Positions 51,858-60,846 of a stretch of DNA of 64,000 bases are shown here, piece after piece. The position numbers and the translations under genes were made by a program. The stretch is taken from positions 1 through 64,000 of the forward strand of contig SUXH01000007.1 of assembly GCA_015061055.1 (NCBI GenBank), given 5' to 3'. Source of the DNA: Bacteroidales bacterium. Its GTDB lineage: Bacteria > Bacteroidota > Bacteroidia > Bacteroidales > Muribaculaceae. The notes under the pieces were generated by a model that saw only the letters and a program-made list of their open reading frames with translations, did not search any database and was not told the DNA's origin. Position 1 is the stretch's first letter; the number at the start of each line of letters is the position of its first letter.

Positions 51858-53366
51858 ATGTTCAAAAACCATCCTAAAGGTCTTATCCCTGCGGCTCTTG
51901 CCAATATGGGTGAACGCTTTGGTTATTACATTATGAACGCCGTTCTTGTGCTGTTCTTATGTTCTAAATTTGGCGTTAGTGAAGAGACAAGTTCGTTGAT
52001 TTATTCATTCTTCTATGCCGGTATCTATGTGTTGAGCTTGGCCGGCGGTTTCATTGCCGATAAGACTCAAAATTACAAAGGCACTATTATGTCGGGTCTT
52101 ATTGTGATGGCATTGGGTTATGTTGCATTGTCAATTCCAATCCTTGCTACAGCTCAAAACTCAACTTGGTTGCTTGCTCTAACTTGCGTGGCATTGTTCC
52201 TTATCGCATTTGGTAACGGTTTGTTCAAGGGTAACTTGCAAGCAATCGTAGGTCAAATGTATGACGATCCTAAGTATTCAAGCCAACGCGACTCAGGTTT
52301 CCAAATTTTCTATGTATTCATCAACATCGGTGGTCTTGTGGCTCCATTCGTAGCTCCATTGTTGAGAAGCTGGTGGTTGGAATCACACGCAATGGTTTAC
52401 AATGCAGGTCTTCCTGCACTTTGTCATCAATTCATCGCTGAAGGTGAAGCAATGGCAAACCTTGCCAACTTGCAAGCACTTATGGCTCAATGTGGCGGCG
52501 ATGTAGCAAACTTGGCAGATTCATGCGCAAAATATCTTCAAGTTTTCAATGAAGGTATCCACTATTCATTTATGGCTTCGGTGGCTGCAATGTTCATTTC
52601 TTTGATTGTGTTCATCTGCACTAAGAAGATGTTCCCAACTCCAGGAAAGAAAGAAGCTGCTGCAATAGTAGACTATACTCCTGAAGAAAAGGCTGCTATG
52701 GCACAAGAAATCAAACAACGCATCTATGCACTTCTTGCAGTGCTTGGCGTGGTAATCTTCTTCTGGTTCTCGTTCCACCAAAATGGTACTTCATTGTCGC
52801 TTTTTGCTCGCGACTTCGTAGATACATCAACTATTGCTCCTGAAATTTGGCAAGCAGTTAACCCATTCTTCGTGATCGTGCTTACTCCAGTAGTAATGTG
52901 GATTTTCGGTGCACTATCGGCTCGTGGTAAGGAAATTTCTACACCAAGAAAGATTGCTATCGGTATGTTCATCGCAGGTCTTGCTTACTTGTTCTTGGCG
53001 GTTTATTCATTGTATATGGGTTATCCATCAGCTGATACTTATCGTGCACTTCCAGTAGCAGAACAAGTGAAGGCTGGTGCATGGGTACTTATCGCTCTAT
53101 ACTTCTTCTTGACAGTTGCTGAGTTGTTCATCTCTCCTCTTGGTTTGTCATTCGTATCTAAGATCGCTCCAAAGCACTTGCAAGGTCTTTGCCAAGGTTT
53201 GTGGCTAGGTGCAACTGCACTAGGTAACTTGCTATTGTGGATTGGTCCTCTTATGTACAACGCAATTCCAATATGGCAATGCTGGACAGTGTTCCTTGTA
53301 GTATGTCTTGTATCAATGGGCGTAATGCTTGGAATGGTTAAGTGGCTTGAAAGAGTAGCTAAGTAA
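51858..53366 (+). CDS. POT/PTR family proton-coupled oligopeptide transporter
   Basis: A 502-residue membrane protein with about twelve to fourteen hydrophobic segments. The N-terminal signature is ANMGERFGYYIMNAVLVLF (the ERFGYY motif of POT transporters, though the usual ExxER proton-site pattern appears here only as MGERFGYY); FYAGIYVLSLAGGFIADK and GNGLFKGNLQAIVG correspond to the family's PTR2 signatures. It imports di- and tripeptides using the proton gradient. A roughly 50-residue loop around residues 185-225 is unusual for bacterial POTs but seen in Bacteroidota members. It follows sufE by 38 bases and ends at a strong terminator. Confidence 0.88.
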   Translation: MFKNHPKGLIPAALANMGERFGYYIMNAVLVLFLCSKFGVSEETSSLIYSFFYAGIYVLSLAGGFIADKTQNYKGTIMSGLIVMALGYVALSIPILATAQNSTWLLALTCVALFLIAFGNGLFKGNLQAIVGQMYDDPKYSSQRDSGFQIFYVFINIGGLVAPFVAPLLRSWWLESHAMVYNAGLPALCHQFIAEGEAMANLANLQALMAQCGGDVANLADSCAKYLQVFNEGIHYSFMASVAAMFISLIVFICTKKMFPTPGKKEAAAIVDYTPEEKAAMAQEIKQRIYALLAVLGVVIFFWFSFHQNGTSLSLFARDFVDTSTIAPEIWQAVNPFFVIVLTPVVMWIFGALSARGKEISTPRKIAIGMFIAGLAYLFLAVYSLYMGYPSADTYRALPVAEQVKAGAWVLIALYFFLTVAELFISPLGLSFVSKIAPKHLQGLCQGLWLGATALGNLLLWIGPLMYNAIPIWQCWTVFLVVCLVSMGVMLGMVKWLERVAK

Positions 53367-53396
53367 TAGCTTCTAAGATTTAGAATATAAATAACG

Positions 53397-53430
53397 AAAG
53401 AGTCGCAACCCTCGTGGATTGCGACTCTTT
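53397..53430. terminator. Bidirectional terminator
   Basis: AAAGAGTCGCAA (53397-53408) with TTGCGACTCTTT (53419-53430), perfect 12-pair stem, loop of ten. Ends the peptide transporter gene and the converging metallophosphatase gene. Confidence 0.85.
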
Positions 53431-53452
53431 GTTTTCGATGAATGGGAGGGTT

Positions 53453-54721
53453 TTAGTTCTTTTTTGTTTTTGCTTTCACGATTACGTTATCGAGGGCTTT
53501 GCCATAACGGTCGTAAAGAGTTAGTGACAGTTTGTTGCTGTCGGCTTTTAGTAAAATACCACTTACAGTTTTACCTCCTTCGCTCCAACGGTATTTGATG
53601 ATGTCTTTATTATCGGTCCATTCCTTTAGAGCTTGACCGCGTTCGTTGTCGCTTGATGAAGTCTGAAGATAGACTGTACCTCTTGAGCCATCGGTTTCAA
53701 CACCATTATATAAGGCGTTAGTGCGAGCATATACGTGATTATTTGCGCTTATGGCAAGGTCTACACCACATTCGTCGAATAGCGGTTGCCAACGGCTGTA
53801 TTGAGAGAATTTTCCGTTTGTGCCATAAAACCATTGATAGTGCTCCATAACTACTACAAAGCGTTTTTTATTGCGTTTGATAACATTTCTCACCCATTCT
53901 TGAGCAGCCGCAAGCCCTTCATCGGAACGCATTTCTTCATTGTTGAGCATAACGAAAAGTACGTCGCCATAAGTGAAGTGATAGCACACTCCTTCTTGCC
54001 CATTATAACCATTGAGAGGATTGTTGTTGACATTACGGAAGAATTCTTTTGAGTTGCGCTTATTGGTGCGGTCCATATTGTCGTGGTTGCCGTTTACACC
54101 CGCCCAAAGGTTGTTCTTGAAATGGTCGTTATCGTAAAGGTCTTTCCAAAACGAATAACTACCACCCCAAGCTATAATGTCGCCCACGTGAAGGATTACA
54201 TCGAAATATGAGCCATTACGAGCTTCGAGAGTGTCGAGCATAGCCATAGCACTTTTCACTCGTTTAGGCAGTGGCGTATAGGCGTGAAAATCGGAGATTA
54301 TGGCTGCCGACCACTCGCCACATTCGGGTGCTGTGTGGAAATAACGTGTTTCGCCGTTTTGTGCATTTGTTCCAATGCGATACATATATCGAGTGCCCGG
54401 CTTGAGCTTCTTGAGTTCAACGGTATTACGAATAAAGCGTGCTTGCTCGTAGATGTTTTCACCTTGAGGTGTTTTTGAATACATACTATCGAAGGCAGTG
54501 CAAAGTTCTTGGCGAGGAGTAATCTTTTTTACTCTCGCCCAATGAATGTCACTGCACTCGGTGTAGAAACAGAAAGTGTTTTCGTTATACAGGTTGGAAT
54601 GCCAATTAAGACGAACGCTCTTAGAGGCATTTTCTCCGGGGTTGGCTATTACGGTGTATACGTCGCCTGCCCATACTGAGACACATAGGAGTGATGCTAA
54701 AATAAAAGATGTTATTCTCAT
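53453..54721 (-). CDS. Exported metallophosphatase (purple-acid-phosphatase-like)
   Basis: A 422-residue protein with a signal peptide (to about VWA, residue 18), an N-terminal fibronectin-III-like domain (to about residue 125) and a calcineurin-like metallophosphoesterase domain. Metal-binding motifs in order: ISDFHAY, VGDIIAWG, GNHDN, the His in VVMEHYQWF and the final ANNHVYAR (GHxH is usual; here NNHVY). Purple acid phosphatase-like proteins hydrolyse phosphomonoesters outside the cytoplasm. A minus-strand TAAATTTG at 54749-54756 is the likely promoter, back-to-back with that of the LysO-type gene. Confidence 0.85.
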   Translation of the reverse strand: MRITSFILASLLCVSVWAGDVYTVIANPGENASKSVRLNWHSNLYNENTFCFYTECSDIHWARVKKITPRQELCTAFDSMYSKTPQGENIYEQARFIRNTVELKKLKPGTRYMYRIGTNAQNGETRYFHTAPECGEWSAAIISDFHAYTPLPKRVKSAMAMLDTLEARNGSYFDVILHVGDIIAWGGSYSFWKDLYDNDHFKNNLWAGVNGNHDNMDRTNKRNSKEFFRNVNNNPLNGYNGQEGVCYHFTYGDVLFVMLNNEEMRSDEGLAAAQEWVRNVIKRNKKRFVVVMEHYQWFYGTNGKFSQYSRWQPLFDECGVDLAISANNHVYARTNALYNGVETDGSRGTVYLQTSSSDNERGQALKEWTDNKDIIKYRWSEGGKTVSGILLKADSNKLSLTLYDRYGKALDNVIVKAKTKKN

Positions 54722-54748
54722 AATAAAAGTTATAAAGATAGTTTTTTA

Positions 54749-54787
54749 CAAATTTAGTGATAAATGAGTTTTAAATTGATAATTTTG
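54749..54787. promoter_or_regulatory. Divergent promoters for the phosphatase and LysO-type genes
   Basis: TAAATTTG on the minus strand (54749-54756) and TAATTTTG on the plus strand (54780-54787). Confidence 0.5.
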
Positions 54788-54807
54788 CAAGAAATTTCCC
54801 GAAAAAT

Positions 54808-55719
54808 ATGTTCACTTTTATAGCATTAATGCTTGTGGGTGGATTATGCGGATATATTCTGCATAATCGAGCCATACCGAATGCAATGATGATAATTACT
54901 TGGCTTGTGTATGCCCTATTGCTTTCACTTGGCGTGGAAGTGGGAGCTAACAAGATATTGATGTCGTCACTTCACACTATTGGCATATATGGGGCTGTGA
55001 TAGCTGTGGCAAGCACCCTTGGGAGTTGCTTGTGTGCTATGCTACTATGGCACCGGGTAGGAAATAAGGTTAAGCAAGGTAAAGGAAAACGTGATGTTGA
55101 TATGCCGAAGGAAAATTCTTCTCTGAAAGGAAGTGTAGTGATAATAGGCTTCTTTGCTATGGGAATCATCCTCGGTGTAAGTGATGTGGTTGCCGAAACC
55201 TATGTGCGTGATGTGAGTTTTGCAGTGCTGTGTGTGATGCTATTTTTTGTAGGGTTTGGACTTGGCTCTAAACCAGCGATGCTTAAGCGATTTCGGTCGC
55301 TCAATCCACGTCTTATGTTGTTGCCGTTGGCAACCATTGTGGGTACATTATCGGCTTGCATATTGGTTTCTTTCTTTATGAGATACAGTGTAACAAATGT
55401 GATGGCTGTAGGCTCCGGATTTGGCTACTATTCATTAAGCAGTATCTTGATTTCGCAGAGTCTCGGAGCCGAACTCGGCACAATGGGATTGTTGTGTAAT
55501 ATCGTGCGTGAACTGATAGTGCTTCTTGGTGCGCCATTGCTTGCTCGTATATTTGGGCCACTTGCTCCTATAGCTGCAGGAGGAGCCACCACTATGGATT
55601 CTACATTGCCTGTGATAATGCGTACATTAGGAGAGGATTTCGTGTTGCTGTCGATGTTTCATGGATTTTTAGTGGATTTCAGTGTTCCTTTTCTTGTGAC
55701 ATTCTTTTGCTCATTGTAA
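54808..55719 (+). CDS. lysO: LysO-type lysine exporter
   Basis: A 303-residue membrane protein of the LysO (YbjE, DUF340) family, which exports L-lysine and protects against toxic analogues. It has a small N-terminal helical part (VGGLCGYILHNRA, WLVYALLLSLGVEVGANK), a charged loop (about residues 92-110, KQGKGKRDVDMPKEN) and the second domain with the conserved GSGFGYYSLSSILI, ELGTMGLLCNIVREL, GAPLLARIFGPLAPIAAGGATTMDSTLP and FHGFLVDFSVPFLV segments. The C-terminal region is the best preserved. Monocistronic. Confidence 0.9.
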   Translation: MFTFIALMLVGGLCGYILHNRAIPNAMMIITWLVYALLLSLGVEVGANKILMSSLHTIGIYGAVIAVASTLGSCLCAMLLWHRVGNKVKQGKGKRDVDMPKENSSLKGSVVIIGFFAMGIILGVSDVVAETYVRDVSFAVLCVMLFFVGFGLGSKPAMLKRFRSLNPRLMLLPLATIVGTLSACILVSFFMRYSVTNVMAVGSGFGYYSLSSILISQSLGAELGTMGLLCNIVRELIVLLGAPLLARIFGPLAPIAAGGATTMDSTLPVIMRTLGEDFVLLSMFHGFLVDFSVPFLVTFFCSL

Positions 55720-55803
55720 TAGAAAAATAGGAGTAGATGCAAAAATATCATCTTTATGCTGATAAAGATGTGATAAAAAAACAAGATACTAATATTTTTT
55801 ATC

Positions 55804-55811
55804 TATTTTTG
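55804..55811 (+). promoter_or_regulatory. Promoter -7 element
   Basis: TATTTTTG, 70 bases before the start codon of the secreted protein at 55882. Confidence 0.5.
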
Positions 55812-55881
55812 TAATAGTTCTCATAATATGGGATCTACTTCAAATATTGAAGAAATTTTTTAAGAATAAAAAGAAAGTCTT

Positions 55882-56799
55882 ATGAAAAGAGGAAGTTTAG
55901 CATTGCTGTGCATATTGATATGGCTTACAAGTGTAAATGCTGTGGAACGAGTGGTGTATGGAGAAAATTCTCGGTTGGAACGAGTTAATGAGCCTGTTCA
56001 GTTTTTCAAAGGAAAGCCCGATGCATCACTTTCAGGTCGAGAGTTTATGATAAGTATCGACACGATGGAGTTTTGGAAACGCGAAGATATGATAGTCGAG
56101 GCTATTTTATCGGGGAATATGCCAAGTGAGTTGAAACAATTTCAGAAGATTGTGTTTACTACTCCTATAGTGGATTCGGTGGAGATATTACGCAAACCTC
56201 ATAAGGTGGAAATGCTTGTGTTACCGGACTATCTTTCGGTGGGTAGTGATGATGATTTTGTGCGTATGCCAATGGGCCCGCTTGCGGCTCAGCAAATAGC
56301 CGACTCACTGAATTGCATTTTGCCTACCACATATCTTGTGGATAGAATTGCCGAAGTGTCGGAAGGCCATATCGACATTTTTCCTTTTCGTCCATTGGGA
56401 GGTAGGAATATGCAACCAATAGTGTTTCAAGATAGCGATAATGCCATAAAAGCATTATATAAAGCAAAGGGGTATGAGTTTGGCCAATTTATATCCGGTC
56501 TTAAGAAAGAAGTTGTGATTACGTATAAAATACAATCACGCAACGAAATGAACAAATATGAGGCTATCTATGGTTGGTTTCATCCCGATGGCAGGATTCA
56601 ACAGCCATTGTTTATTCGCCATGGCAATTTCTACGTGGATTACAGCCATGGAATAAGGCTGATTAATCGTACAGTGGTGGTAGATGGTAAAAAACTAGAT
56701 GCAAAGGCCATATTGGAATCACCTACACTTTATCGCTTGCTTAGCGATGAACCGGAGCCATTGAAAAAAGCCTCTTATGCAGGAAACCCCAAATGGTAA
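55882..56799 (+). CDS. Exported conserved Bacteroidota protein of unknown function
   Basis: A 305-residue protein with a signal peptide (to about NAVE, residue 21). The mature part contains recognisable, probably conserved stretches: FPFRPLGGRNMQP near residue 170, YKAKGYEFGQFISGLKKEVVITYKIQ and, near residue 245, FIRHGNFYVDYSHGIRLINRTVVVDGK. These give a compact alpha/beta domain with several His/Asp residues (RHGNFYVDYSHG) that could bind metal, but no named family is recognised. Monocistronic, with its own promoter and a shared terminator. Confidence 0.6.
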   Translation: MKRGSLALLCILIWLTSVNAVERVVYGENSRLERVNEPVQFFKGKPDASLSGREFMISIDTMEFWKREDMIVEAILSGNMPSELKQFQKIVFTTPIVDSVEILRKPHKVEMLVLPDYLSVGSDDDFVRMPMGPLAAQQIADSLNCILPTTYLVDRIAEVSEGHIDIFPFRPLGGRNMQPIVFQDSDNAIKALYKAKGYEFGQFISGLKKEVVITYKIQSRNEMNKYEAIYGWFHPDGRIQQPLFIRHGNFYVDYSHGIRLINRTVVVDGKKLDAKAILESPTLYRLLSDEPEPLKKASYAGNPKW

Positions 56800-56803
56800 A
56801 GAT

Positions 56804-56828
56804 AAAGGAGTGAAAAAATCACTCCTTT
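56804..56828. terminator. Bidirectional terminator
   Basis: AAAGGAGTGA (56804-56813) with TCACTCCTTT (56819-56828). It overlaps the stop codon of the minus-strand gene at 56827. Confidence 0.75.
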
Positions 56829-57405
56829 ATTTATCTTTGTCGATCACTTCGACACCTGTGATAATGCGATGGGAATTACCTCGCCAGAATACTGTACCTT
56901 GATATTCTTGATAGATAAGATTCACTCGCTTTCCGGAACCTTTTAGTCGCATAATCTGTCGGGCAACAGAGTCGCTTTCCACTGAAAATGGGAAATCGTA
57001 TTCAAGCCATTTATCGGGATAGTCGACATATTTCTCTGAGAGTAATATCCCTTCATAGGTTTTAAATAATCTTCCTTGACATTTCATTTCCATAATGCGC
57101 CCCGACTCTACAGCTTCAGTAGTATAGGGAGAGAAATATCTCAACCATAACCAAGTGACCAACGAAATCACAATCAGGGCAACAATGCCATAAAGAGTGA
57201 GACGCAAACGATTGTAACCTCGAATAATAGTGTCGCGCTCAAGATCTCGCTCTTCTTTGTCTTCGGGAGTATCTTCCTTTTTGTTTTGTGAAGTGGAATC
57301 ATTATTTGTGAAATCGATAGTCGTATTATCGTTGTTTTCTTCATTATCCTCAATGATATCGTCTTCAAAATCGTCGTCGAAGTAGTCGGTTTTTTCTTTT
57401 GCCAT
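56827..57405 (-). CDS. Single-pass membrane protein with acidic cytosolic N-terminus
   Basis: A 192-residue protein: an extremely acidic, Asp/Glu/Asn-rich cytosolic N-terminus (about 60 residues, DDDFEDDIIEDNEENND), one membrane helix (LTLYGIVALIVISLVTWLWL, about residues 69-88), and a roughly 100-residue extracytoplasmic beta-rich domain (SGRIMEMKCQGRLFKTYEGILL; TVFWRGNSHRIITGVEVI). The family is not recognised. It starts 30 bases after the flippase-like gene, so the two act in one operon, perhaps at the inner membrane. Confidence 0.65.
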   Translation of the reverse strand: MAKEKTDYFDDDFEDDIIEDNEENNDNTTIDFTNNDSTSQNKKEDTPEDKEERDLERDTIIRGYNRLRLTLYGIVALIVISLVTWLWLRYFSPYTTEAVESGRIMEMKCQGRLFKTYEGILLSEKYVDYPDKWLEYDFPFSVESDSVARQIMRLKGSGKRVNLIYQEYQGTVFWRGNSHRIITGVEVIDKDK

Positions 57406-57435
57406 ATTTAGTGTAGTTGATAATATGTGATTATG

Positions 57436-58479
57436 TTAAAGACTCATTTTGTCGCCTGAAGTGTGTACTATTGTTTTACCCGAAGCGATACGTTGCTTGT
57501 CAATAGCCACATATATTGCAGTATATATGCCAAGAAATACAAGCATTACGGTTTGCAATCCCCATTCAAGCATAGCAAATGCCGATGCCTGTGGGTCAAA
57601 ATTTGATGTATCGAAAGTGCCAACGCCATAGAGCGACAGCCCAAATATAATTGCCACATGGTAAGCACCTAATCCCCCGTTGGTGGGAAGCCCCATACCG
57701 ATACTGCTAAGAACAAACAGCACAAGCATTGCCACAACACTTAGGTCGTGAGTGAAACTGAATGCGTATTTGGCCAGATATAGTTGTATGAAATAACACC
57801 CCCATATAAGCACAGTGTAGATGATGAAAGTCCATTTGCCTTTCATCTTTGTGATGGCATAGAATCCGTCCCACAAATTGCGAGCCATTGTGTGCAGATG
57901 AGCGATGAATCTGTTCTGCGATTTACTCTTGAAAAGCCAAATTGCCACTGCAATGAAAGCAACACACAGAATCCACGTGTAAGGAGATGAAAGTATTGCT
58001 AAAAGTTTCTCTTTTAGTTGTGGATAGGCATCGAGAAATGTGTAGAAAGCGTCCTGCGCCAAGAAAAATGTAAAAATGGTGAGCAGGAGTACGGTGACAG
58101 TATCGGTGAGTCGGTCGGCTACCATTGATCCTACTACTTGTGTGAACGAAGCCTTCTGTCGGCCGGCAATGTATCCGCAACGCCACACTTCACCGAGTCG
58201 AGGAAAAATAAGATTTACTGCGTATGTTCCAAAAATAGAACACACAAGAGGGTGAATAGGAGCATCGATGTTGATTGCACGAAGTTGCAACTGCCAACGC
58301 AAAGCACGAAACACATGACTCCAAATACTGATGAATGCAATTAGCACAAACCACCAGTAATTGACATCGTAGCGCATACAATCGAGCAGTTGTTCGGAGT
58401 CGACATTAACCCATAAAAAATAGAACAATCCTACGCCGATGATCAATGGAATCAAATATGTAAGTATTTTCTTTAGCAT
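57436..58479 (-). CDS. YbhN/AglD-type flippase-like membrane protein (UPF0104)
   Basis: A 347-residue membrane protein of the lysylphosphatidylglycerol-synthase transmembrane (UPF0104/YbhN) family. The start at 58479 (MLKKILTYLIP) is preferred to an ATG 14 codons upstream that falls among promoter sequence. About eight helices are visible, with the family segments RALRWQLQLRA, LIFPRLGEVWRCGYIA, VGSMVADRLTDTVT and GLPTNGGLGAYH. Members are thought to flip lipid-linked molecules or synthesise modified lipids; no catalytic cytosolic synthase domain is attached here, so a flippase-like role is more likely than a synthase one. Confidence 0.82.
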   Translation of the reverse strand: MLKKILTYLIPLIIGVGLFYFLWVNVDSEQLLDCMRYDVNYWWFVLIAFISIWSHVFRALRWQLQLRAINIDAPIHPLVCSIFGTYAVNLIFPRLGEVWRCGYIAGRQKASFTQVVGSMVADRLTDTVTVLLLTIFTFFLAQDAFYTFLDAYPQLKEKLLAILSSPYTWILCVAFIAVAIWLFKSKSQNRFIAHLHTMARNLWDGFYAITKMKGKWTFIIYTVLIWGCYFIQLYLAKYAFSFTHDLSVVAMLVLFVLSSIGMGLPTNGGLGAYHVAIIFGLSLYGVGTFDTSNFDPQASAFAMLEWGLQTVMLVFLGIYTAIYVAIDKQRIASGKTIVHTSGDKMSL

Positions 58480-58561
58480 AATAATAGCAATAGATATGTG
58501 TCGCCTCGGCATAAAAAACAAAAAACTCCGTTTTTTATTTTGTTCTCCGCTCGGCTTGCAC

Positions 58562-58584
58562 TATCTTTGTATTTTGCAAAGATA
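58562..58584. promoter_or_regulatory. Overlapping opposed promoters between flippase-like gene and rsmA
   Basis: TATCTTTG on the plus strand (58562-58569) and TATCTTTG on the minus strand (58577-58584) form an inverted repeat, CTATCTTTG with CAAAGATAG. The plus promoter also has TTG 19 bases upstream. The two start sites would overlap, so only one polymerase could sit there at a time. Confidence 0.55.
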
Positions 58585-58674
58585 GGTGATTTTATCCGTT
58601 TTGCGTAATATCCGGAGCATTTTCGTTGAAAGAATGCAGAAAATTGCAAAGAAACAGAATTAAACGCAAGAATT

Positions 58675-59466
58675 ATGCAGCAAGTAAAAGCAAAAAAGAA
58701 TTTAGGTCAGCATTTTCTAACCGACTTGAGTGTGGCGCAAAAAATTGCAGATACACTTATCGATTACAAGGAAAAACCTGTACTTGAAATAGGTCCCGGT
58801 ATGGGAGTGCTTACGCAATACCTCATCGCCGATGGACACGACTTGAAAGTTGTAGAGCTTGATCGTGAAAGTGTGGAATACCTCGGCGAACATTACCCCG
58901 AACTTGAGGGTAGAATAATCGCTGCCGACTTCTTAAAATTGGATTTGAAAGAGGTGTTTGGTGATAATGAATTTTGTGTAATCGGAAATTACCCATATAA
59001 CATTTCATCTCAAATCTTGTTTAAGGTGTTGGATTACAAAGACCAAATACCTTGCTGTAGCGGAATGTTTCAACGAGAAGTGGCACAGCGCGTGGCGGCA
59101 CCTCCAGGTTCGAAAACCTATGGTATATTGTCGGTGCTTCTCCAAGCGTGGTACGATATAGAATATCTGTTTACAGTACCCGAACACGTGTTTAATCCCC
59201 CACCAAAGGTTAAAAGCGGTGTAATAAAACTCACTCGCAACGGGGTGACCGATTTGGGTTGTGATGAGCACTTGCTGAAAACAGTAGTAAAGACCTCTTT
59301 CGGTCAACGAAGAAAGACTTTGCGCAACTCGTTGCGCGGAATGGTGGGCGGGAATGCCGAAGTGTTGTCGAATTCGATATTCGGAATGCGCCCCGAACAA
59401 TTGAGCGTTGCTCAATTTATAGAGTTAACAAACATTATAGATGCAAACCGTGTTCAAATAAAATAA
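58675..59466 (+). CDS. rsmA: 16S rRNA (adenine1518/1519-N6) dimethyltransferase
   Basis: A 263-residue methyltransferase (KsgA) that dimethylates two adenines at the 3' end of 16S rRNA. Motifs: KKNLGQHFLTD at the N-terminus, the SAM site LEIGPGMGVLT (about residue 40), VVELDRESVEYL, the catalytic NYPYNISSQILF (NxPY-type), and the C-terminal helical VKTSFGQRRKTLRNSL. Complete, in an operon with mgtE (9 bases between) and a hydrolase gene. Confidence 0.95.
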   Translation: MQQVKAKKNLGQHFLTDLSVAQKIADTLIDYKEKPVLEIGPGMGVLTQYLIADGHDLKVVELDRESVEYLGEHYPELEGRIIAADFLKLDLKEVFGDNEFCVIGNYPYNISSQILFKVLDYKDQIPCCSGMFQREVAQRVAAPPGSKTYGILSVLLQAWYDIEYLFTVPEHVFNPPPKVKSGVIKLTRNGVTDLGCDEHLLKTVVKTSFGQRRKTLRNSLRGMVGGNAEVLSNSIFGMRPEQLSVAQFIELTNIIDANRVQIK

Positions 59467-59475
59467 TAAGTCGTT

Positions 59476-60840
59476 ATGAAAGAATACGATAAGGAGTTTA
59501 TGGAAGACTTGAGGGAGATAATAGCCCACAAGGATGTAGAACTTGGTCGCAGGTTGCTTAGAGACTTGCACCCTGCCGATATTGCAGAGCTGTTTGAGGA
59601 ACTCGATGTAGCCGATGAGGAATTCTTCGAGAGTCTTCTTGATGAAGAAGTTGCAGCCGAAGTTCTTATGGAGTTGGATGAAGACGATCGCCGTCGCCAA
59701 CTCGAACAGATGCCTCCAAAAGAGATTGCCGAGACTCTCGAACTTCTTGACACCGACGATGCGGTTGACCTTCTACAAGAACTCGATGAATCGGAACGAG
59801 ATGAGATTATCTCTCACATTGAGAACGTAGAGCAAGCAGGCGACATTATCGACCTGTTGAAATATGACGATGATACAGCGGGCGGTCTTATGGGTACCGA
59901 AATGATCATCGTGAATGAAAATTGGAGTATGCAAGAGTGTGTGAAGGAAATGCGCACACAAGCCGAAGAAGGGAATATCGATGAGGTGTATAATGTGTAT
60001 GTGGTAGACGATGACAATAGATTGAAAGGAGTGTTTCCACTACAAAAGATGATTACTCACCCATCGGTGTCGAAGATTAAACACGTAATGGAAGATGACC
60101 CAATTGTAGTGAAGACAGATACTCCGATAGAAGATGTGGCACGCGACTTTGAAAAGTATAATCTTGTAGCGATGCCTGTAATCGACTCAATCGGTCGACT
60201 TGTGGGACGTATTACAGTCGATGACGTGATGGACGCAGTGCGTGAACAAAGCGAACGTGATTACCAATTGGCATCAGGTATCTCGCAAGACGTGGAAAGT
60301 GATGACAATATATTCACACAGACAAAAGCTCGTATGCCTTGGTTGCTTATCGGTATTGGTGGAGGTATCGCAAATGCAATGATTTTGGGTAATTTCGAGA
60401 AAGGTTTTGCCACAAATCCTGCTATGGCACTGTTTATTCCGCTTATCGGAGGAACAGGAGGAAGCGTGGGAATACAATCGTCGGCTATTATTGTGCAAGG
60501 TCTTGCCAATGGTAGTCTTGATATTAAAAATTCAGGAAAACAATTACTGAAAGAGTTTGGCGTGGGCATTGTGAATGCGCTAATAATCTCTTTAATTGTA
60601 TTTATTTATAACGTGTTTTCTTTCGGTCCAAAGGATGTAACCACAATAGCTGTAACATTATCTTTGTTTAGTGTAGTTTTGTTTGCTTCCTTGTTCGGAA
60701 CATTTGTACCTCTTACTCTCGAAAAACTGAAGATAGACCCGGCATTAGCTACAGGTCCGTTTATCACGATTACAAGCGATATTGTAGGTATGGTGATATA
60801 TATGCTTGTAAGTTCGTCGTTAATAGAAGCTTTAAGTTGA
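59476..60840 (+). CDS. mgtE: MgtE-type magnesium channel/transporter
   Basis: A 454-residue Mg2+ channel. An acidic MgtE N-domain (LHPADIAELFEELD, LEQMPPKEIAETLELLDTDDAVDLLQELDE, about residues 30-125) is followed by two CBS domains (VYNVYVVDDDNRLKGVFPLQKM; NLVAMPVIDSIGRLVGRITVDD) and then five membrane helices, with the conserved PLIGGTGGSVGIQSSAIIVQGLA segment. The cytosolic domains sense Mg2+ and gate the pore. Complete. Located between rsmA and the hydrolase gene, in one operon. Confidence 0.93.
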   Translation: MKEYDKEFMEDLREIIAHKDVELGRRLLRDLHPADIAELFEELDVADEEFFESLLDEEVAAEVLMELDEDDRRRQLEQMPPKEIAETLELLDTDDAVDLLQELDESERDEIISHIENVEQAGDIIDLLKYDDDTAGGLMGTEMIIVNENWSMQECVKEMRTQAEEGNIDEVYNVYVVDDDNRLKGVFPLQKMITHPSVSKIKHVMEDDPIVVKTDTPIEDVARDFEKYNLVAMPVIDSIGRLVGRITVDDVMDAVREQSERDYQLASGISQDVESDDNIFTQTKARMPWLLIGIGGGIANAMILGNFEKGFATNPAMALFIPLIGGTGGSVGIQSSAIIVQGLANGSLDIKNSGKQLLKEFGVGIVNALIISLIVFIYNVFSFGPKDVTTIAVTLSLFSVVLFASLFGTFVPLTLEKLKIDPALATGPFITITSDIVGMVIYMLVSSSLIEALS

Positions 60841-60846
60841 TTGAAG

